Shown here: piece by piece, positions 26,168 to 37,257 of the stretch | Numbering within the stretch: position 1 is the first letter of the stretch | How the letters are laid out: each line of letters begins with the position of its first letter | Assembly (NCBI RefSeq): GCF_023284025.1 | Contig: NZ_JAKIKR010000004.1 | Coordinates: forward strand, 62,001-126,000 | Direction: 5' to 3' | DNA from: Shewanella abyssi | GTDB lineage: Bacteria > Pseudomonadota > Gammaproteobacteria > Enterobacterales > Shewanellaceae | Length of the DNA stretch: 64,000 bases | Position numbers and translations under genes: made by a program | Notes under the pieces: model-generated | Told to the model about the DNA's origin: nothing | The model's database searches: none | What the model saw: only the letters and a program-made list of their open reading frames with translations

Positions 26168-26197
26168 AGAAGTGTTCCTCCAAGTGCCTAATTTTAA

Positions 26198-27709
26198 TCA
26201 TAAACTTTTGCGTTGATTTGAGGGCGGGATCATCATTGCTTCGCGATATTTCGCGATAGTACGTCGAGCAACTTTAATCCCTTGCTCTGCCAAAAGCTGC
26301 GCCATTTTGCTATCGCTTAATGGTTTCTTTTGGTTTTCAGCTGCGACTAACTTCTTAATAAACGCTCTAATTGCTGTTGATGAGCACTCTCCACCGTCAT
26401 CCGTTCCAACATGACTTGAGAAGAAATACTTTAATTCGAAAATACCTCTAGGGGTATGCATATACTTTTGTGTGGTCACCCTTGAAATCGTAGATTCATG
26501 CATCTCTACGGCTTCGGCAATGTCGTTGAGTACCATAGGCTTCATGGCTTCTTCACCATATTCAAAAAAGCCTTGTTGGAACTTAACAATACAGTTAGAG
26601 ACTTTAAGCAAGGTTTCATTGCGACTTTCAATGCTTTTAATAAACCATTTAGCTTCTTGCAGGTGACCGCGAATAAATTGGCCGTCAGCTTGGCTTTTAG
26701 TGCTACGAGCCATCGAGGCGTAATGCTGGTTGACATTGATTTTTGGCATGTAGTCGGGGTTAAGTTCAACGACCCAGCGGCCTTTCTTTTTCGCCACTGA
26801 AACGTCGGGGATCACATATTCGTCTTTACTACGGGTCACTGCTAGACCGGGTCTTGGGTTCAAGGTTTGAATAAGGCTAATAGCGTCGCGCAGATCATCC
26901 TCTTTGAGCCTAGTCTTACGCATCAATTGCCTAAAGTCGCGTCCGGCAATCAAATCTAGGTAGTCTTTAATCAGCAGACGAGCATTATCGATGTGGGGGG
27001 TTGTTGCGGCATATTGAGCCAATTGGATCAGTAGACATTCACTTAGATCTCTTGCTGCAACACCGATAGGGTCGAAATGTTGCACCCGTTTGAGCACGGC
27101 TTCCACTTCATCTAGCTCGATCTCTGGATCGCCCATCGCTTCAAGAATGTCGTCACAATTCTGAGTCAGGTAGCCACGTTCGTCGACGGCATCAATAATG
27201 GCGGTGGCAATCGCCAGGTCATTGTCAGAGAAGGGCGTTAAATTTTTCTGCCATTCAAGGTGTTCGTACAAACCTTCGGTGGTTTCCCCTTGAAACGGCA
27301 TGTCATCATCACGCATTCCACCTGAGCTGGAATTGGAAGAAACGGTATAGACTTCATCCCAAGTGGTGTCCATTGGCAGTTCATCTGGCATCGAATCTTG
27401 CGTCAATGCATCTGAGGTATCCACCGCGGCACTATCTTGTTGTGGGTCAATATCAGTGCTGGCACTGTATTCATTGTCGGCATCAGACTCTGAATAACTG
27501 TCAGAATCGGTCGTGGTTCTATCTTCGTTACTGACAGGTTCACCGTCGGATTGTTCTTCATCTAATTCAAGCAGCGGATTAGATTCTAATGCTTGCTGGA
27601 TCTCTTGTTGCAGCTCTAAAGAGGACAGTTGTAGCAGGCGAATAGCCTGCTGTAACTGTGGAGTCATGGTGAGCTGCTGACCCATTCTGAGCTGGAGTGA
27701 CGCTTTCAT
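26198..27709 (-). CDS. rpoN: RNA polymerase sigma-54 factor
   Basis: A 503-residue sigma-54. Region I is the Gln/Leu-rich [20 protein letters not shown]. Region II is acidic and variable (about 55-120). The core-binding domain and HTH ([20 protein letters not shown]) follow, then the RpoN box [15 protein letters not shown] near the C-terminus. It directs transcription from -24/-12 promoters with enhancer-binding activators, including flagellar genes in this group. It is 137 bases from lptB and leads the hpf-ptsN-rapZ-ptsO row. Confidence 0.96.
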   Translation of the reverse strand: MKASLQLRMGQQLTMTPQLQQAIRLLQLSSLELQQEIQQALESNPLLELDEEQSDGEPVSNEDRTTTDSDSYSESDADNEYSASTDIDPQQDSAAVDTSDALTQDSMPDELPMDTTWDEVYTVSSNSSSGGMRDDDMPFQGETTEGLYEHLEWQKNLTPFSDNDLAIATAIIDAVDERGYLTQNCDDILEAMGDPEIELDEVEAVLKRVQHFDPIGVAARDLSECLLIQLAQYAATTPHIDNARLLIKDYLDLIAGRDFRQLMRKTRLKEDDLRDAISLIQTLNPRPGLAVTRSKDEYVIPDVSVAKKKGRWVVELNPDYMPKINVNQHYASMARSTKSQADGQFIRGHLQEAKWFIKSIESRNETLLKVSNCIVKFQQGFFEYGEEAMKPMVLNDIAEAVEMHESTISRVTTQKYMHTPRGIFELKYFFSSHVGTDDGGECSSTAIRAFIKKLVAAENQKKPLSDSKMAQLLAEQGIKVARRTIAKYREAMMIPPSNQRKSL

Positions 27710-27846
27710 CTTACCGCTATTCCCTACACTGTAATTAAACGTTGAAGCTCGTTGACTTGAAGAAGAGAGTTTAAAGGCTCAACACTTTGATTGTATTAAC
27801 GTACTTGATCAGTGCTACACAATTCAATGTTTATACTATGGATTAA

Positions 27847-28578
27847 CTATAGCCTGAATTGCTCACCTAAGTACACAGCTCGAACTTGCTGGTTGTCTAA
27901 GATTTCGGCAGGCGTGCCTTCTGCAATTAGATTTCCGTGACTTACGATATAAGCATGCTCACAAACGTCCAATGTTTCACGCACATTATGGTCAGTGATC
28001 AACACGCCTAGTCCACGACTTTTTAACTGCTCAATAATCTTTTTAATATCGATAACCGATATAGGATCCACTCCGGCAAAAGGTTCATCGAGTAGAATAA
28101 ACTGTGGGTTGGCCGCTAGCGCTCGTGCAATTTCAACTCTGCGTCGTTCACCCCCTGATAACGCCATGCCTTGGCTATCGCGGATATGGGTGATATGAAA
28201 CTCTTCGAGAAGGTTTTCAAGCTGCTCTTCACGTTGCTCATTATCAATATCACTGCGAGTCTGCAGGACCGCCATGATGTTGTCACGCACTGAAAGCTTC
28301 CTAAAAATACTGGCCTCTTGTGGCAAGTAGCCAATGCCTTTACGTGCTCGAAGGTGCATTGGGTCTAAGGTTAAATCATCGTCATCGATAAAGATTTGCC
28401 CCTTGTCACTCTGTACCAATCCAACAACCATATAAAAAGTTGTGGTTTTACCGGCGCCATTTGGGCCTAGTAGTCCAATGATTTGGCCTGTTTTGACCGT
28501 TAAACTCACATCTTGTACCACGGCACGATTCTTATAACTTTTCGCTAAATTGCGTGCGGTCAGCGTTTTTTGGATCAT
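27847..28578 (-). CDS. lptB: LPS export ABC transporter ATP-binding protein LptB
   Basis: A 243-residue ABC ATPase. Walker A is [12 protein letters not shown], the signature is [10 protein letters not shown], Walker B is [13 protein letters not shown], and the switch His is in [13 protein letters not shown]. It powers LptFG to pull LPS from the inner membrane. The ATG overlaps the lptA stop by four bases. Confidence 0.96.
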   Translation of the reverse strand: MIQKTLTARNLAKSYKNRAVVQDVSLTVKTGQIIGLLGPNGAGKTTTFYMVVGLVQSDKGQIFIDDDDLTLDPMHLRARKGIGYLPQEASIFRKLSVRDNIMAVLQTRSDIDNEQREEQLENLLEEFHITHIRDSQGMALSGGERRRVEIARALAANPQFILLDEPFAGVDPISVIDIKKIIEQLKSRGLGVLITDHNVRETLDVCEHAYIVSHGNLIAEGTPAEILDNQQVRAVYLGEQFRL

Positions 28579-29123
28579 TGCTGCTCCTGCTTTTCAATGG
28601 GTTCAATTGGCGTTGCAGGCGTCTCTTCTTGATAAGCTTCTGGCTGGATGATAGTGATGACGCGATCATCACCTTTTCCGGTGCTTTCAGCGACTAATTG
28701 CTGTAGTCCAATATTATATTCGATGCGATTGCCGGTGACTTGGCTACCCTCTTGCTCAAGAGTTGCATTACCTAATAAGGTTAGGGTTCTGGTTGCCAGC
28801 TCATAACGGATCTCTTTGGCACTTGCCGTCGCAGGCCGGCCATCTTCCATTATTTGAGTATAAGTAGCAGGGTTACCTGTTGCCACGAGTGTTTTACCTG
28901 AGCCCGCTTCTTTGGAGAATACCCGTAATTCATCAGCGTTCATTTTAATTGAACCTTGAGTGACTTCTACCGGACCAAAAAAGATCACCTGATTGTTTTT
29001 GATATCAGCTTCTTGGCGAGCAGCGGCAATTTCGACCTTCTGCTTTAAGTCATCGATTGCAGCATAGCTACTCACGCTGAGTAGGCACAATAGGCCTGTA
29101 AGTATTGTTCGATTGTATTTCAT
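28575..29123 (-). CDS. lptA: LPS transport periplasmic bridge protein LptA
   Basis: A 182-residue periplasmic protein with a signal peptide ([16 protein letters not shown]). The OstA/LptA beta-jellyroll region includes [21 protein letters not shown] and [17 protein letters not shown]. It forms the bridge carrying LPS between LptC and LptD. The 58-base gap from lptC and 4-base overlap with lptB place it in the lptCAB operon. Confidence 0.94.
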   Translation of the reverse strand: MKYNRTILTGLLCLLSVSSYAAIDDLKQKVEIAAARQEADIKNNQVIFFGPVEVTQGSIKMNADELRVFSKEAGSGKTLVATGNPATYTQIMEDGRPATASAKEIRYELATRTLTLLGNATLEQEGSQVTGNRIEYNIGLQQLVAESTGKGDDRVITIIQPEAYQEETPATPIEPIEKQEQQ

Positions 29124-29181
29124 AACGTCCTTCTACTCCGCTATTGGGTTGCTAGCATGAGTGAGTATGTTTTTTAAGTGC

Positions 29182-29739
29182 TTATTTAGCATCATAGATC
29201 CCTTCGACTTCACTGAGTAACATTACACTTTGGGCATTAAGATCAGCGTAAAGGCCTGTTCCCTGGATCACAAACTCGTTGCCAGTAACGTGAATGATTT
29301 CATCAGAGGTCATGATCATCGTATTGAGATCAAGCTCTAAATAGGAGGTCGACAATGTTTGGATCGGCTCCTTTGGGCTAATAGAATCGATAATAACATT
29401 GTTTTCCAGTGAGACCTTACCGGTTAAATTATTATGACTTCCCTTGCTCGCCCGTAACCGCCATTGAGCTTGACCATTATCAGGGTAGATCAAGTAAACA
29501 GGGTCAGTGAAGTAAGTCATACTGGCGTCTTCAAAGTGTTCCATGTGCTTAGCGGTGACCTTGCTATTAACTAGGCCCGCTTCATTGTATTCAGTGCTGC
29601 GCAGATCGTTGATGATGTAGTTAGGGCGTTTGCTTATATCAATGTCTAACGTTGGGTCGCTTTTCTTAGATTGCACCTGCCAATAAAGAATAAGGGCCGT
29701 GCCAAATAAAGCGATAATCGCTAGCGTGACGCGATTCAT
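29182..29739 (-). CDS. lptC: LPS export system protein LptC
   Basis: A 185-residue bitopic inner-membrane protein. One N-terminal helix (VTLAIIALFGTALILYW) anchors a periplasmic jellyroll domain (YFTDPVYLIYPDNGQAQWRL and VIDSISPKEPIQTLSTSYLE). It receives LPS from LptBFG and passes it to LptA. The ATG overlaps the kdsC stop by four bases, linking Kdo synthesis and LPS transport in one transcript. Confidence 0.94.
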   Translation of the reverse strand: MNRVTLAIIALFGTALILYWQVQSKKSDPTLDIDISKRPNYIINDLRSTEYNEAGLVNSKVTAKHMEHFEDASMTYFTDPVYLIYPDNGQAQWRLRASKGSHNNLTGKVSLENNVIIDSISPKEPIQTLSTSYLELDLNTMIMTSDEIIHVTGNEFVIQGTGLYADLNAQSVMLLSEVEGIYDAK

Positions 29740-30287
29740 ATGCTCATCCCGTGAGCCGACTCAAACTTACCTTGGCTAAGCAACAGCAAGTCAGTGAGCT
29801 CTCTTAGGGCGCCGTGCCCCCCTTTAATGTGGGTTGTCATCAAAGCATGCTGCTTAACATAAGGGTGACCATCGGCGACACAAACCGATAAACCAACTTC
29901 TTTCATCACAGGAAGATCAACCATATCATCACCAATATAGGCAACTTCGCTTGGGCTGACATTGTAAAGTGCTAATAGCTCATTATAGGGGCTCAACTTA
30001 TTATCTACGCCTTGGTAGATATGGGTCACGCCGAGCGCTGTCATTCTGTCTTCGACAATTTGCGATCTGCGGCCGGTAATGATGGCCACATTGATGCCGC
30101 TCGAAAGCACAGAACGCACGCCGTAACCATCGCGTGTGTGGAATGTTTTGAGCTCTTCGCCTGAGTTGCTCATATAAACTAGGCCATCGGAAAATACGCC
30201 GTCGACATCACAAATAAGTAGTTTTATTTTGCTGGCTGCTTGCCAAACATCATCGCTAATTGGGCCATATAATCCCTGTTTAGACAT
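29736..30287 (-). CDS. kdsC: 3-deoxy-manno-octulosonate-8-phosphatase KdsC
   Basis: A 183-residue HAD phosphatase. The nucleophile motif is LLICDVDGVFSDG, motif II is AIITGRRS, and motif IV is AYIGDDMVDLPVM. It removes phosphate from Kdo-8-phosphate on the way to lipid A-core. ATG 30287 follows the kdsD stop by one base; the longer in-frame start at 30362 would lie inside kdsD by 74 bases and is rejected. Confidence 0.94.
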   Translation of the reverse strand: MSKQGLYGPISDDVWQAASKIKLLICDVDGVFSDGLVYMSNSGEELKTFHTRDGYGVRSVLSSGINVAIITGRRSQIVEDRMTALGVTHIYQGVDNKLSPYNELLALYNVSPSEVAYIGDDMVDLPVMKEVGLSVCVADGHPYVKQHALMTTHIKGGHGALRELTDLLLLSQGKFESAHGMSI

Positions 30288-30288
30288 G

Positions 30289-31266
30289 TTAAATGACTCC
30301 TGCTTTAACCATGTCGAGCATGTTAAGTGCGCCGACGGGTTGTTGCTGTGAATTGATGACAATCAAACCATTTATGTTTTTCTCTTCCATCACTTTTAAT
30401 GCTTCTGCAGCGAGTACATTATCGGTAATGGTGACACATCCTTTAGTCATTACATCGGCAATTGATGTGGTGCGCAGGTTAACTTCTGCATCAATCACTC
30501 TGCGCAGGTCGCCATCGGTAAAAATGCCGACTAAGGTGCTTGCCGTATCGACAATGGCGGTCATGCCTAAGCCTTTCTTAGAGATCACGTAAAGCGCATC
30601 GGTAATACAGATATCATCTTTTACCAGTGGCAGCTCATTGCCTTTATGCATGACGTCACTGACTTTTAATAATAGCTTACGCCCTAAGCTTCCACCGGGG
30701 TGAGATAGTGCAAAGTCATCTTTAGTAAACCCGCGAGCTTGCAGTAAAGCAACCGCTAATGCATCACCCATAACCAAGGTGGCTGTTGTACTTGATGTTG
30801 GCGCGAGCCCGAGTGGACAGGCCTCTTCAGGTACTTCAATACAAAGATGCAGCTGAGCTAACTTAGCCATATTTGATTCAGGCTTGCTTGTTACCGATAT
30901 CATCGGTAACCCCATGCGTTTGATGACAGGCATCAAGGTCAAAATTTCGCTCGATTCACCGGAGTTGGAGATCGCCAGTACGATATCATTTTCGCTTAAC
31001 ACGCCTAAGTCACCGTGACTAGCTTCACCTGGGTGGACAAAAAATGCCGGTGTGCCAGTGCTGGCTAGTGTGGCAGAGATTTTATTACCGATATGGCCAG
31101 ATTTACCCATTCCCATCACGATAACCTTGCCGGTGCACTGCATTATTAATTGGCAGGCTTGGGCAAACTCGCTCGAGTCTACATATTGGTAAAGGTTATC
31201 GAGTGCTTTTTTCTCGACATCAATGACCTTGGTGCCCCACTGGCGTAATTGCTGTTCATCTACCAT
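30289..31266 (-). CDS. kdsD: arabinose-5-phosphate isomerase KdsD
   Basis: A 325-residue enzyme with an N-terminal SIS domain (VMGMGKSGHIGNKISATLAS; LAISNSGESSEILTL) and two C-terminal CBS domains (VMHKGNELPLV; VMTKGCVTITDN). It converts ribulose-5-phosphate to arabinose-5-phosphate, the first step in Kdo synthesis. The gene sits 44 bases after yrbG and just before kdsC, the usual gammaproteobacterial order. Confidence 0.95.
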   Translation of the reverse strand: MVDEQQLRQWGTKVIDVEKKALDNLYQYVDSSEFAQACQLIMQCTGKVIVMGMGKSGHIGNKISATLASTGTPAFFVHPGEASHGDLGVLSENDIVLAISNSGESSEILTLMPVIKRMGLPMISVTSKPESNMAKLAQLHLCIEVPEEACPLGLAPTSSTTATLVMGDALAVALLQARGFTKDDFALSHPGGSLGRKLLLKVSDVMHKGNELPLVKDDICITDALYVISKKGLGMTAIVDTASTLVGIFTDGDLRRVIDAEVNLRTTSIADVMTKGCVTITDNVLAAEALKVMEEKNINGLIVINSQQQPVGALNMLDMVKAGVI

Positions 31267-31310
31267 GTCTTGCTCTCTCTAATTTGTTGCTTTATGTGTC
31301 GCATCCATAT

Positions 31311-32270
31311 TTAAGATAGGAAAAGTATTGCTTGGTATGCGACAAATGTAATTAGTAGGACGACGCCATGCCAAGGCTTTAGCTGCCTAGCGCGTCCGCT
31401 CAATAAGATCAGTATTGCAAGTGCACTGCTCGTTGCAAGCACCATGTAGAAATCTCTCGTGCTGGCTGCCGCATCGACGGCACCTGGCGCAATAATGCCG
31501 GGTATTGCCAGCACTGCTAAAATATTAAACAAGTTTGAACCGACAATATTGCCGATGGCTAAATCATCTTCTTTTTTCAATACGCCTGCAACACAGGCTG
31601 CAAGTTCTGGGAGGCTGGTGCCCACGGCAATAATCGTTAGCCCGATGACCAGATCAGAAAGGTGGTAAGCCTTAGCAATACCTACCGCGCCTTGAACCAT
31701 CCAATCGGCTGAAAGTGGTAAGAGTATCATTCCAATGACAAGCCAAAGAATCGCCTTCTTGGTCGGGACATTTACAGGGATCTCATTATCCGCATCAATG
31801 GCTAGTGTATCTCGATTCTTATTCGTCAGACCATGCCAGATGAGGTAGCCCATCAATGCAAAAAAGAGCACTAATAGATAAATACCTTCCATTCGGGTTA
31901 AAAAACCGTCATGTAAGAAGTAACCCACAATGACGGTGGCGGCTAGCATCAATGGAATTTCACGTTTCAGTGTTTGTGAACTGACAGAAATGGCACCGAG
32001 CAGTACGGTAATACCCAAGATAAGTGTGATGTTCGCAATATTGGAACCGAGTACATTACCAATGGCGGTATCTGTCATACCATTCATTGACGCGGTGGCG
32101 GCAACAAACATTTCTGGCGCTGAGCTGCCCATAGCAACAATGGTCAAACCGATTAACATTGGCGGAAGGCCTAAGTTGCGCGCAAAAGCTGCCGCACCGT
32201 AGACAAACTTATCTGCACTCCAGACTAAAGCACCTAAGCCAGCCACTAACAAAAATATATTAAATAACAT
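31311..32270 (-). CDS. yrbG: calcium/sodium antiporter, YrbG family
   Basis: A 319-residue K+-dependent Na+/Ca2+ exchanger-type protein with about ten transmembrane helices. It has the two inverted alpha repeats GSSAPEMFVAATASMNG...GNVLGSNIANI and GTSLPELAACVAGV...GNIVGSNLFNI. The role in the cell is not settled even in E. coli. ATG 32270 is preferred to the TTG at 32273. It is the first gene of the minus-strand block and is divergent from mlaF. Confidence 0.92.
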   Translation of the reverse strand: MLFNIFLLVAGLGALVWSADKFVYGAAAFARNLGLPPMLIGLTIVAMGSSAPEMFVAATASMNGMTDTAIGNVLGSNIANITLILGITVLLGAISVSSQTLKREIPLMLAATVIVGYFLHDGFLTRMEGIYLLVLFFALMGYLIWHGLTNKNRDTLAIDADNEIPVNVPTKKAILWLVIGMILLPLSADWMVQGAVGIAKAYHLSDLVIGLTIIAVGTSLPELAACVAGVLKKEDDLAIGNIVGSNLFNILAVLAIPGIIAPGAVDAAASTRDFYMVLATSSALAILILLSGRARQLKPWHGVVLLITFVAYQAILFLS

Positions 32271-32445
32271 CAATTCTAAGTATTTGGGGATATAGCCGCG
32301 TATTTTCGCTGTAATTGAAGAAAAATGAAAGTATTGAGGTGAGATAGTGTTGATTTGGTTGTACCTGATGAGTCTATTACGTACAATTTCTACCTATCCG
32401 CTAAGGAAAAATGGATGTTTCTTAATTTGAATGCAGGGCTCATGC

Positions 32446-33258
32446 ATGACTCAAAATCCTAACTCATTGGTCGAAATCCACAATATGGCCTTTAGCCGCG
32501 GCTCCCATGTTATTTATGAAAATATCAGCCTATCAATCCCTAAAGGCAAGGTGACGGCGATAATGGGCCCAAGCGGTATCGGTAAAACTACCTTACTTAA
32601 ATTGATCGCGGGTCAGCTCACGCCAGATCAAGGCAAAGTGCTGTTTGATGGTACCGATGTGCATCAATGTAGCCGCAGCCAATTGTTTGCGCTGCGTAAG
32701 CGTATGAGCATGCTTTTTCAAAGTGGCGCGCTATTTACCGACATCAATGTGTTTGATAATGTTGCGTTTGCGCTCAGAGAACACTCAGGTTTGCCTGAAG
32801 ACATTATACGCCACATAGTATTGATGAAACTCGAAGCGGTTGGGCTGCGGGGCGCGGCGAAGTTGATGCCGAGCGAGCTTTCGGGGGGGATGCAGCGCAG
32901 AGCCGCCTTGGCACGTGCCATTGCGTTGGAACCGGAAATCATCCTTTATGATGAACCGTTTGCGGGACAAGATCCTATTTCAATGGGGGTGTTGGTTAAA
33001 TTAATTCGTGAGCTGTCCGACACTCTTAATCTAACGTCAGTGGTGGTATCTCATGATGTGGAAGAGGTGCTAGGTATTGCTGATTATGTTTATGTACTCG
33101 CCGATAAAAGAATTATTGCCCATGGCACCCCTGAAGAGCTGCGCGCGGCTGACAATCCGCAACTGAAACAATTTATTGGTGGTGAACCCGACGGGCCGGT
33201 GCCATTTCATTATCCTGCAGCGGACTATAAGAAGGAGCTGCTAAGTGGGCTTGATTAA
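32446..33258 (+). CDS. mlaF: phospholipid ABC transporter ATP-binding protein MlaF
   Basis: A 270-residue ABC ATPase. Walker A is GPSGIGKTT, the signature is [13 protein letters not shown], Walker B is [13 protein letters not shown] and the switch is [11 protein letters not shown]. It energises MlaE in retrograde transport of phospholipids to the inner membrane. ATG 32446 has AGGG eight bases upstream; the ATG at 32431 has none. Its end overlaps mlaE by 14 bases. Confidence 0.94.
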   Translation: MTQNPNSLVEIHNMAFSRGSHVIYENISLSIPKGKVTAIMGPSGIGKTTLLKLIAGQLTPDQGKVLFDGTDVHQCSRSQLFALRKRMSMLFQSGALFTDINVFDNVAFALREHSGLPEDIIRHIVLMKLEAVGLRGAAKLMPSELSGGMQRRAALARAIALEPEIILYDEPFAGQDPISMGVLVKLIRELSDTLNLTSVVVSHDVEEVLGIADYVYVLADKRIIAHGTPEELRAADNPQLKQFIGGEPDGPVPFHYPAADYKKELLSGLD

Positions 33259-34030
33259 TCAAATCGCTAAGTTGGGTCGGGGCGCTATTGATTTAGTTGT
33301 TGGCCTTGGACAAGCGGGAATGATGCTTTGGGGCGCAATAGCACATCGCCCGAGATTTAGAAAAGGCACGCCGTTGCTTATTAGACAATTGTATGTGATC
33401 GGCGTGCAATCTATGGTGATTATTTTAGTCTCAGGCTTGTTTATTGGCATGGTGCTAGCGCTACAAGGCTATAATATTCTTGTGGGCTTTGGCACTGAAG
33501 AGAGCTTGGGGCCCATGGTCGCCTTGAGTTTATTACGTGAATTAGGCCCTGTTGTTAGCGCACTATTATTTGCAGGGCGCGCGGGTTCAGCATTAACCGC
33601 TGAGCTTGGTTTAATGAAAAGCACTGAGCAGCTGTCAAGCCTAGAGATGATGGCAATTGACCCACTACGACAAATTATTGCCCCGCGTTTTTGGGCGGGG
33701 GTGATTAGCTTACCTTTGCTAGCATTGATGTTTACTGCCATTGGTATTTACGGTGGCCATATTGTTGGCGTTGAATGGAAGGGGATTGATAGTGGCGCCT
33801 TTTGGTCAATTCTGCAGTCTTCAGTAGAATGGCGTCAGGATATTGTTAACTGTATTATTAAGAGTTCATTGTTTGCGGTTGTGGTGACCTGGATAGCACT
33901 TTATCGCGGTTATCATGTCGTACCTAACCCTGAGGGTATAAGCCGAGCAACGACTCAAACCGTCGTGCAGTCTAGCCTCGCAGTATTGACGTTGGATTTT
34001 CTGCTGACAGCGATGATGTTTGGTAGCTAG
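33245..34030 (+). CDS. mlaE: phospholipid ABC transporter permease MlaE
   Basis: A 261-residue membrane permease with about five helices. It carries the family sequence [20 protein letters not shown] and the conserved EMMAIDPL. It starts with GTG 33245, with AAGGAG eight bases upstream inside the end of mlaF. It forms the membrane core of MlaFEDB. Confidence 0.94.
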   Translation: MGLINQIAKLGRGAIDLVVGLGQAGMMLWGAIAHRPRFRKGTPLLIRQLYVIGVQSMVIILVSGLFIGMVLALQGYNILVGFGTEESLGPMVALSLLRELGPVVSALLFAGRAGSALTAELGLMKSTEQLSSLEMMAIDPLRQIIAPRFWAGVISLPLLALMFTAIGIYGGHIVGVEWKGIDSGAFWSILQSSVEWRQDIVNCIIKSSLFAVVVTWIALYRGYHVVPNPEGISRATTQTVVQSSLAVLTLDFLLTAMMFGS

Positions 34031-34101
34031 CGTAAGATAGCTAACATGTTAATTGTGGTTAATTATTGTTTAGATTTATTGAATAGAGTGGTAAATGAGT
34101 T

Positions 34102-34572
34102 ATGTTGACACGGAAGATTGAGATTTTAGTCGGTCTATTTTTATTGTCAGGATTGGCAGCGTTTTTAATATTGGTTTTCAATGTTGCTAATGTAGAAGTT
34201 AAAACCGGTGACAGTAGTTATACTCTGCACGCTAAATTCAGTAATATTGGTGGTTTGAAAGTGCGCTCACCCGTGAAAGTCGGTGGTGTTGTGGTTGGCC
34301 GTGTTAGTGCCATCAGGTTAGATCCTGAAAGATTGGAACCGATAGTAACGCTGTCTATGGATAAGCAATACAAGTACTTTCCTGACACTAGCAGCTTGTC
34401 TATTTTGACGTCTGGTCTGTTAGGAGAGCAGTTTTTAGGATTATCGCCAGGTTTTATGGATGACGATGTTGAGATGTTGGTTGATGGTGACAGTATTGAC
34501 GATACTCATTCAGCATTAGTATTAGAGGAGTTGATTGGTCAGTTCCTCTATAGTGTCGGTTCAAAGGGTTAG
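34102..34572 (+). CDS. mlaD: phospholipid transport MCE protein MlaD
   Basis: A 156-residue bitopic protein. One N-terminal helix (IEILVGLFLLSGLAAFLILVF) is followed by a single MCE domain (AKFSNIGGLKVRSPVKVGGV; LTSGLLGEQFLGLSPG). Hexamers form the periplasmic pore of the Mla complex. The last base of its TAG stop is the first base of the GTG at 34572, an alternative upstream start for mlaC. Confidence 0.94.
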   Translation: MLTRKIEILVGLFLLSGLAAFLILVFNVANVEVKTGDSSYTLHAKFSNIGGLKVRSPVKVGGVVVGRVSAIRLDPERLEPIVTLSMDKQYKYFPDTSSLSILTSGLLGEQFLGLSPGFMDDDVEMLVDGDSIDDTHSALVLEELIGQFLYSVGSKG

Positions 34573-34589
34573 TGGTTGGAGCAAAGGGT

Positions 34590-35267
34590 ATGTTTAACAG
34601 GTTTTATCGCGTTTTCATGCTGGCTACAGTGGCTTTTACAAGCCTCTGTGCCCATGCAGTTGAGGTCAGCAATAGCATTGATATAGAGATAGATAGAACT
34701 AATCCTTATACAATGGTGGCAGCGGTATCTCAAAAAACGTTTGCGCGATTTAAGCAAGACAAGCAGTTGATTGCAGATAACCCAGACCATTTGAAAGTGA
34801 TTGTTACTGAAGAGTTGATGCCCTATGTCGATTACAAATACGCATCATATAAAGTATTGGGGCAGTACTTACGTGACACCAGCAAAGATGAACGCACTCG
34901 TTTTGTAGAGGCTTTTCGAGGTTATTTAATCTCAACCTATGCACAAGCGTTTACTGAATATACCGATCAAACGGTGAAATTCAGCCCTGCAGAAGATTTT
35001 GCCGACGAGAAAATGGTCAGAGTTAATGTTAGGATCATCGAGAAAGGGCGCCCTGAAATCAAGTTACAGTTTAGAGCTAGACGTTTAAAAGATAATACTT
35101 GGAAAGCATTTGATCTGGTTGCTGAAGGGGTGAGCTTGTTATCCTCCAAGCAATCTGAGATCACTAACTTGGTGCGCCAGAAAGGCATTGAACCGGTGAT
35201 CGAGATGTTAATTGAGCGCACCGCGACTCATATCGATTTAAATGCCAACGAACAGGCCAATGAGTGA
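34590..35267 (+). CDS. mlaC: periplasmic phospholipid carrier MlaC
   Basis: A 225-residue protein with a signal peptide (VFMLATVAFTSLCAHA). The MlaC/Ttg2 fold includes KYASYKVLGQYLRDTSKDER and FRGYLISTYAQAFTEYTDQT. It ferries phospholipid between MlaA and MlaFEDB. ATG 34590 has GGAG eight bases upstream; GTG 34572 at the mlaD stop would lengthen the signal peptide and is less likely. Confidence 0.93.
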   Translation: MFNRFYRVFMLATVAFTSLCAHAVEVSNSIDIEIDRTNPYTMVAAVSQKTFARFKQDKQLIADNPDHLKVIVTEELMPYVDYKYASYKVLGQYLRDTSKDERTRFVEAFRGYLISTYAQAFTEYTDQTVKFSPAEDFADEKMVRVNVRIIEKGRPEIKLQFRARRLKDNTWKAFDLVAEGVSLLSSKQSEITNLVRQKGIEPVIEMLIERTATHIDLNANEQANE

Positions 35268-35560
35268 TGGCAAGCTTTGAGCAGCAAGGTATCATTTGTG
35301 CCATTAGCGGCCGCTTAGATCAGGAAGCCGTCATCAGTCTATGGAATGACAGACGTTGCTTATTGGATGCTGATACTGCGTTTTTACAGTTAGCAAACAT
35401 TGAATATTGTGACAGTGCCGGAGTGGCATTTTTACTCGAATTAGTCAGTATTTTTGCTGAAAAAGGTGCTAGTTTGAAGCTGATCTCCGCTTCAGAGCAA
35501 CTTAAGAAATTTATTGTATTATATGATTTAAACGACTTCTTTTATGAAGAAGCACAGTAA
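35267..35560 (+). CDS. mlaB: STAS domain protein MlaB
   Basis: A 97-residue STAS-domain protein. The conserved core is FLQLANIEYCDSAGVAFLLE, with the Ser of DSAG as in anti-sigma-factor antagonists. It binds MlaF and stabilises the transporter. ATG 35267 overlaps the mlaC TGA by one base; GTG 35264 directly before it is an alternative. Confidence 0.9.
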   Translation: MASFEQQGIICAISGRLDQEAVISLWNDRRCLLDADTAFLQLANIEYCDSAGVAFLLELVSIFAEKGASLKLISASEQLKKFIVLYDLNDFFYEEAQ

Positions 35561-35573
35561 GGTGAATAGTTCC

Positions 35574-35825
35574 ATGGAATGTAAAGATATAGAAGCTATC
35601 CTGTTAGAAGCATTATCCCTAGAAGAGGTCAAAGTGACCCAAGAAGGGACTCATTACAAGATTGTCGCTGTCGGTGAGTGTTTTGACGGTATGGGGCGCG
35701 TTAAGCAGCAACAGACTATTTATGGCCCATTAATGGCTCACATTACTAGCGGTGAGTTACACGCTATTACGATTAATGCATTCACGCCAACACAATGGAA
35801 GCGTGAAAAAGTCTTTAATATGTAA
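35574..35825 (+). CDS. ibaG: BolA-family protein IbaG
   Basis: An 83-residue BolA-like protein. The core FDGMGRVKQQQTIYGPLM and the C-terminal HAITINAFTPTQW match IbaG (YrbA), which binds iron-sulfur clusters together with monothiol glutaredoxins. The start at 35574 matches the family length. The upstream in-frame ATG at 35544 overlaps mlaB and is rejected. It is located between mlaB and murA, as in E. coli. Confidence 0.92.
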   Translation: MECKDIEAILLEALSLEEVKVTQEGTHYKIVAVGECFDGMGRVKQQQTIYGPLMAHITSGELHAITINAFTPTQWKREKVFNM

Positions 35826-35837
35826 TTGCAGATTTAG

Positions 35838-37128
<1,291 letters not shown>

Positions 37129-37138
37129 GCTAAATAAG

Positions 37139-37175
37139 AACCATTTAGGCGTTATTGCTTAAATGGTTTTTTGTT
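37139..37175 (+). terminator. rho-independent terminator after murA
   Basis: AACCATTTA and TAAATGGTT form a 9-base stem with a 12-base loop, followed by TTTTTTGTTTT. It separates the mla-murA transcript from the histidine kinase. Confidence 0.8.
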
Positions 37176-37257
37176 TTATGAACTAGCGCAAATAAACGAG
37201 CCGCTAAATCAGCACAAGATCAACACATCGCTATCTTTACAATGTTATGTTCTCGCC

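Noticed and set aside
30288..30362. N-terminal extension of kdsC
   Set aside because: It lies inside kdsD and the family starts at MSKQGLYG, one base after the kdsD stop.
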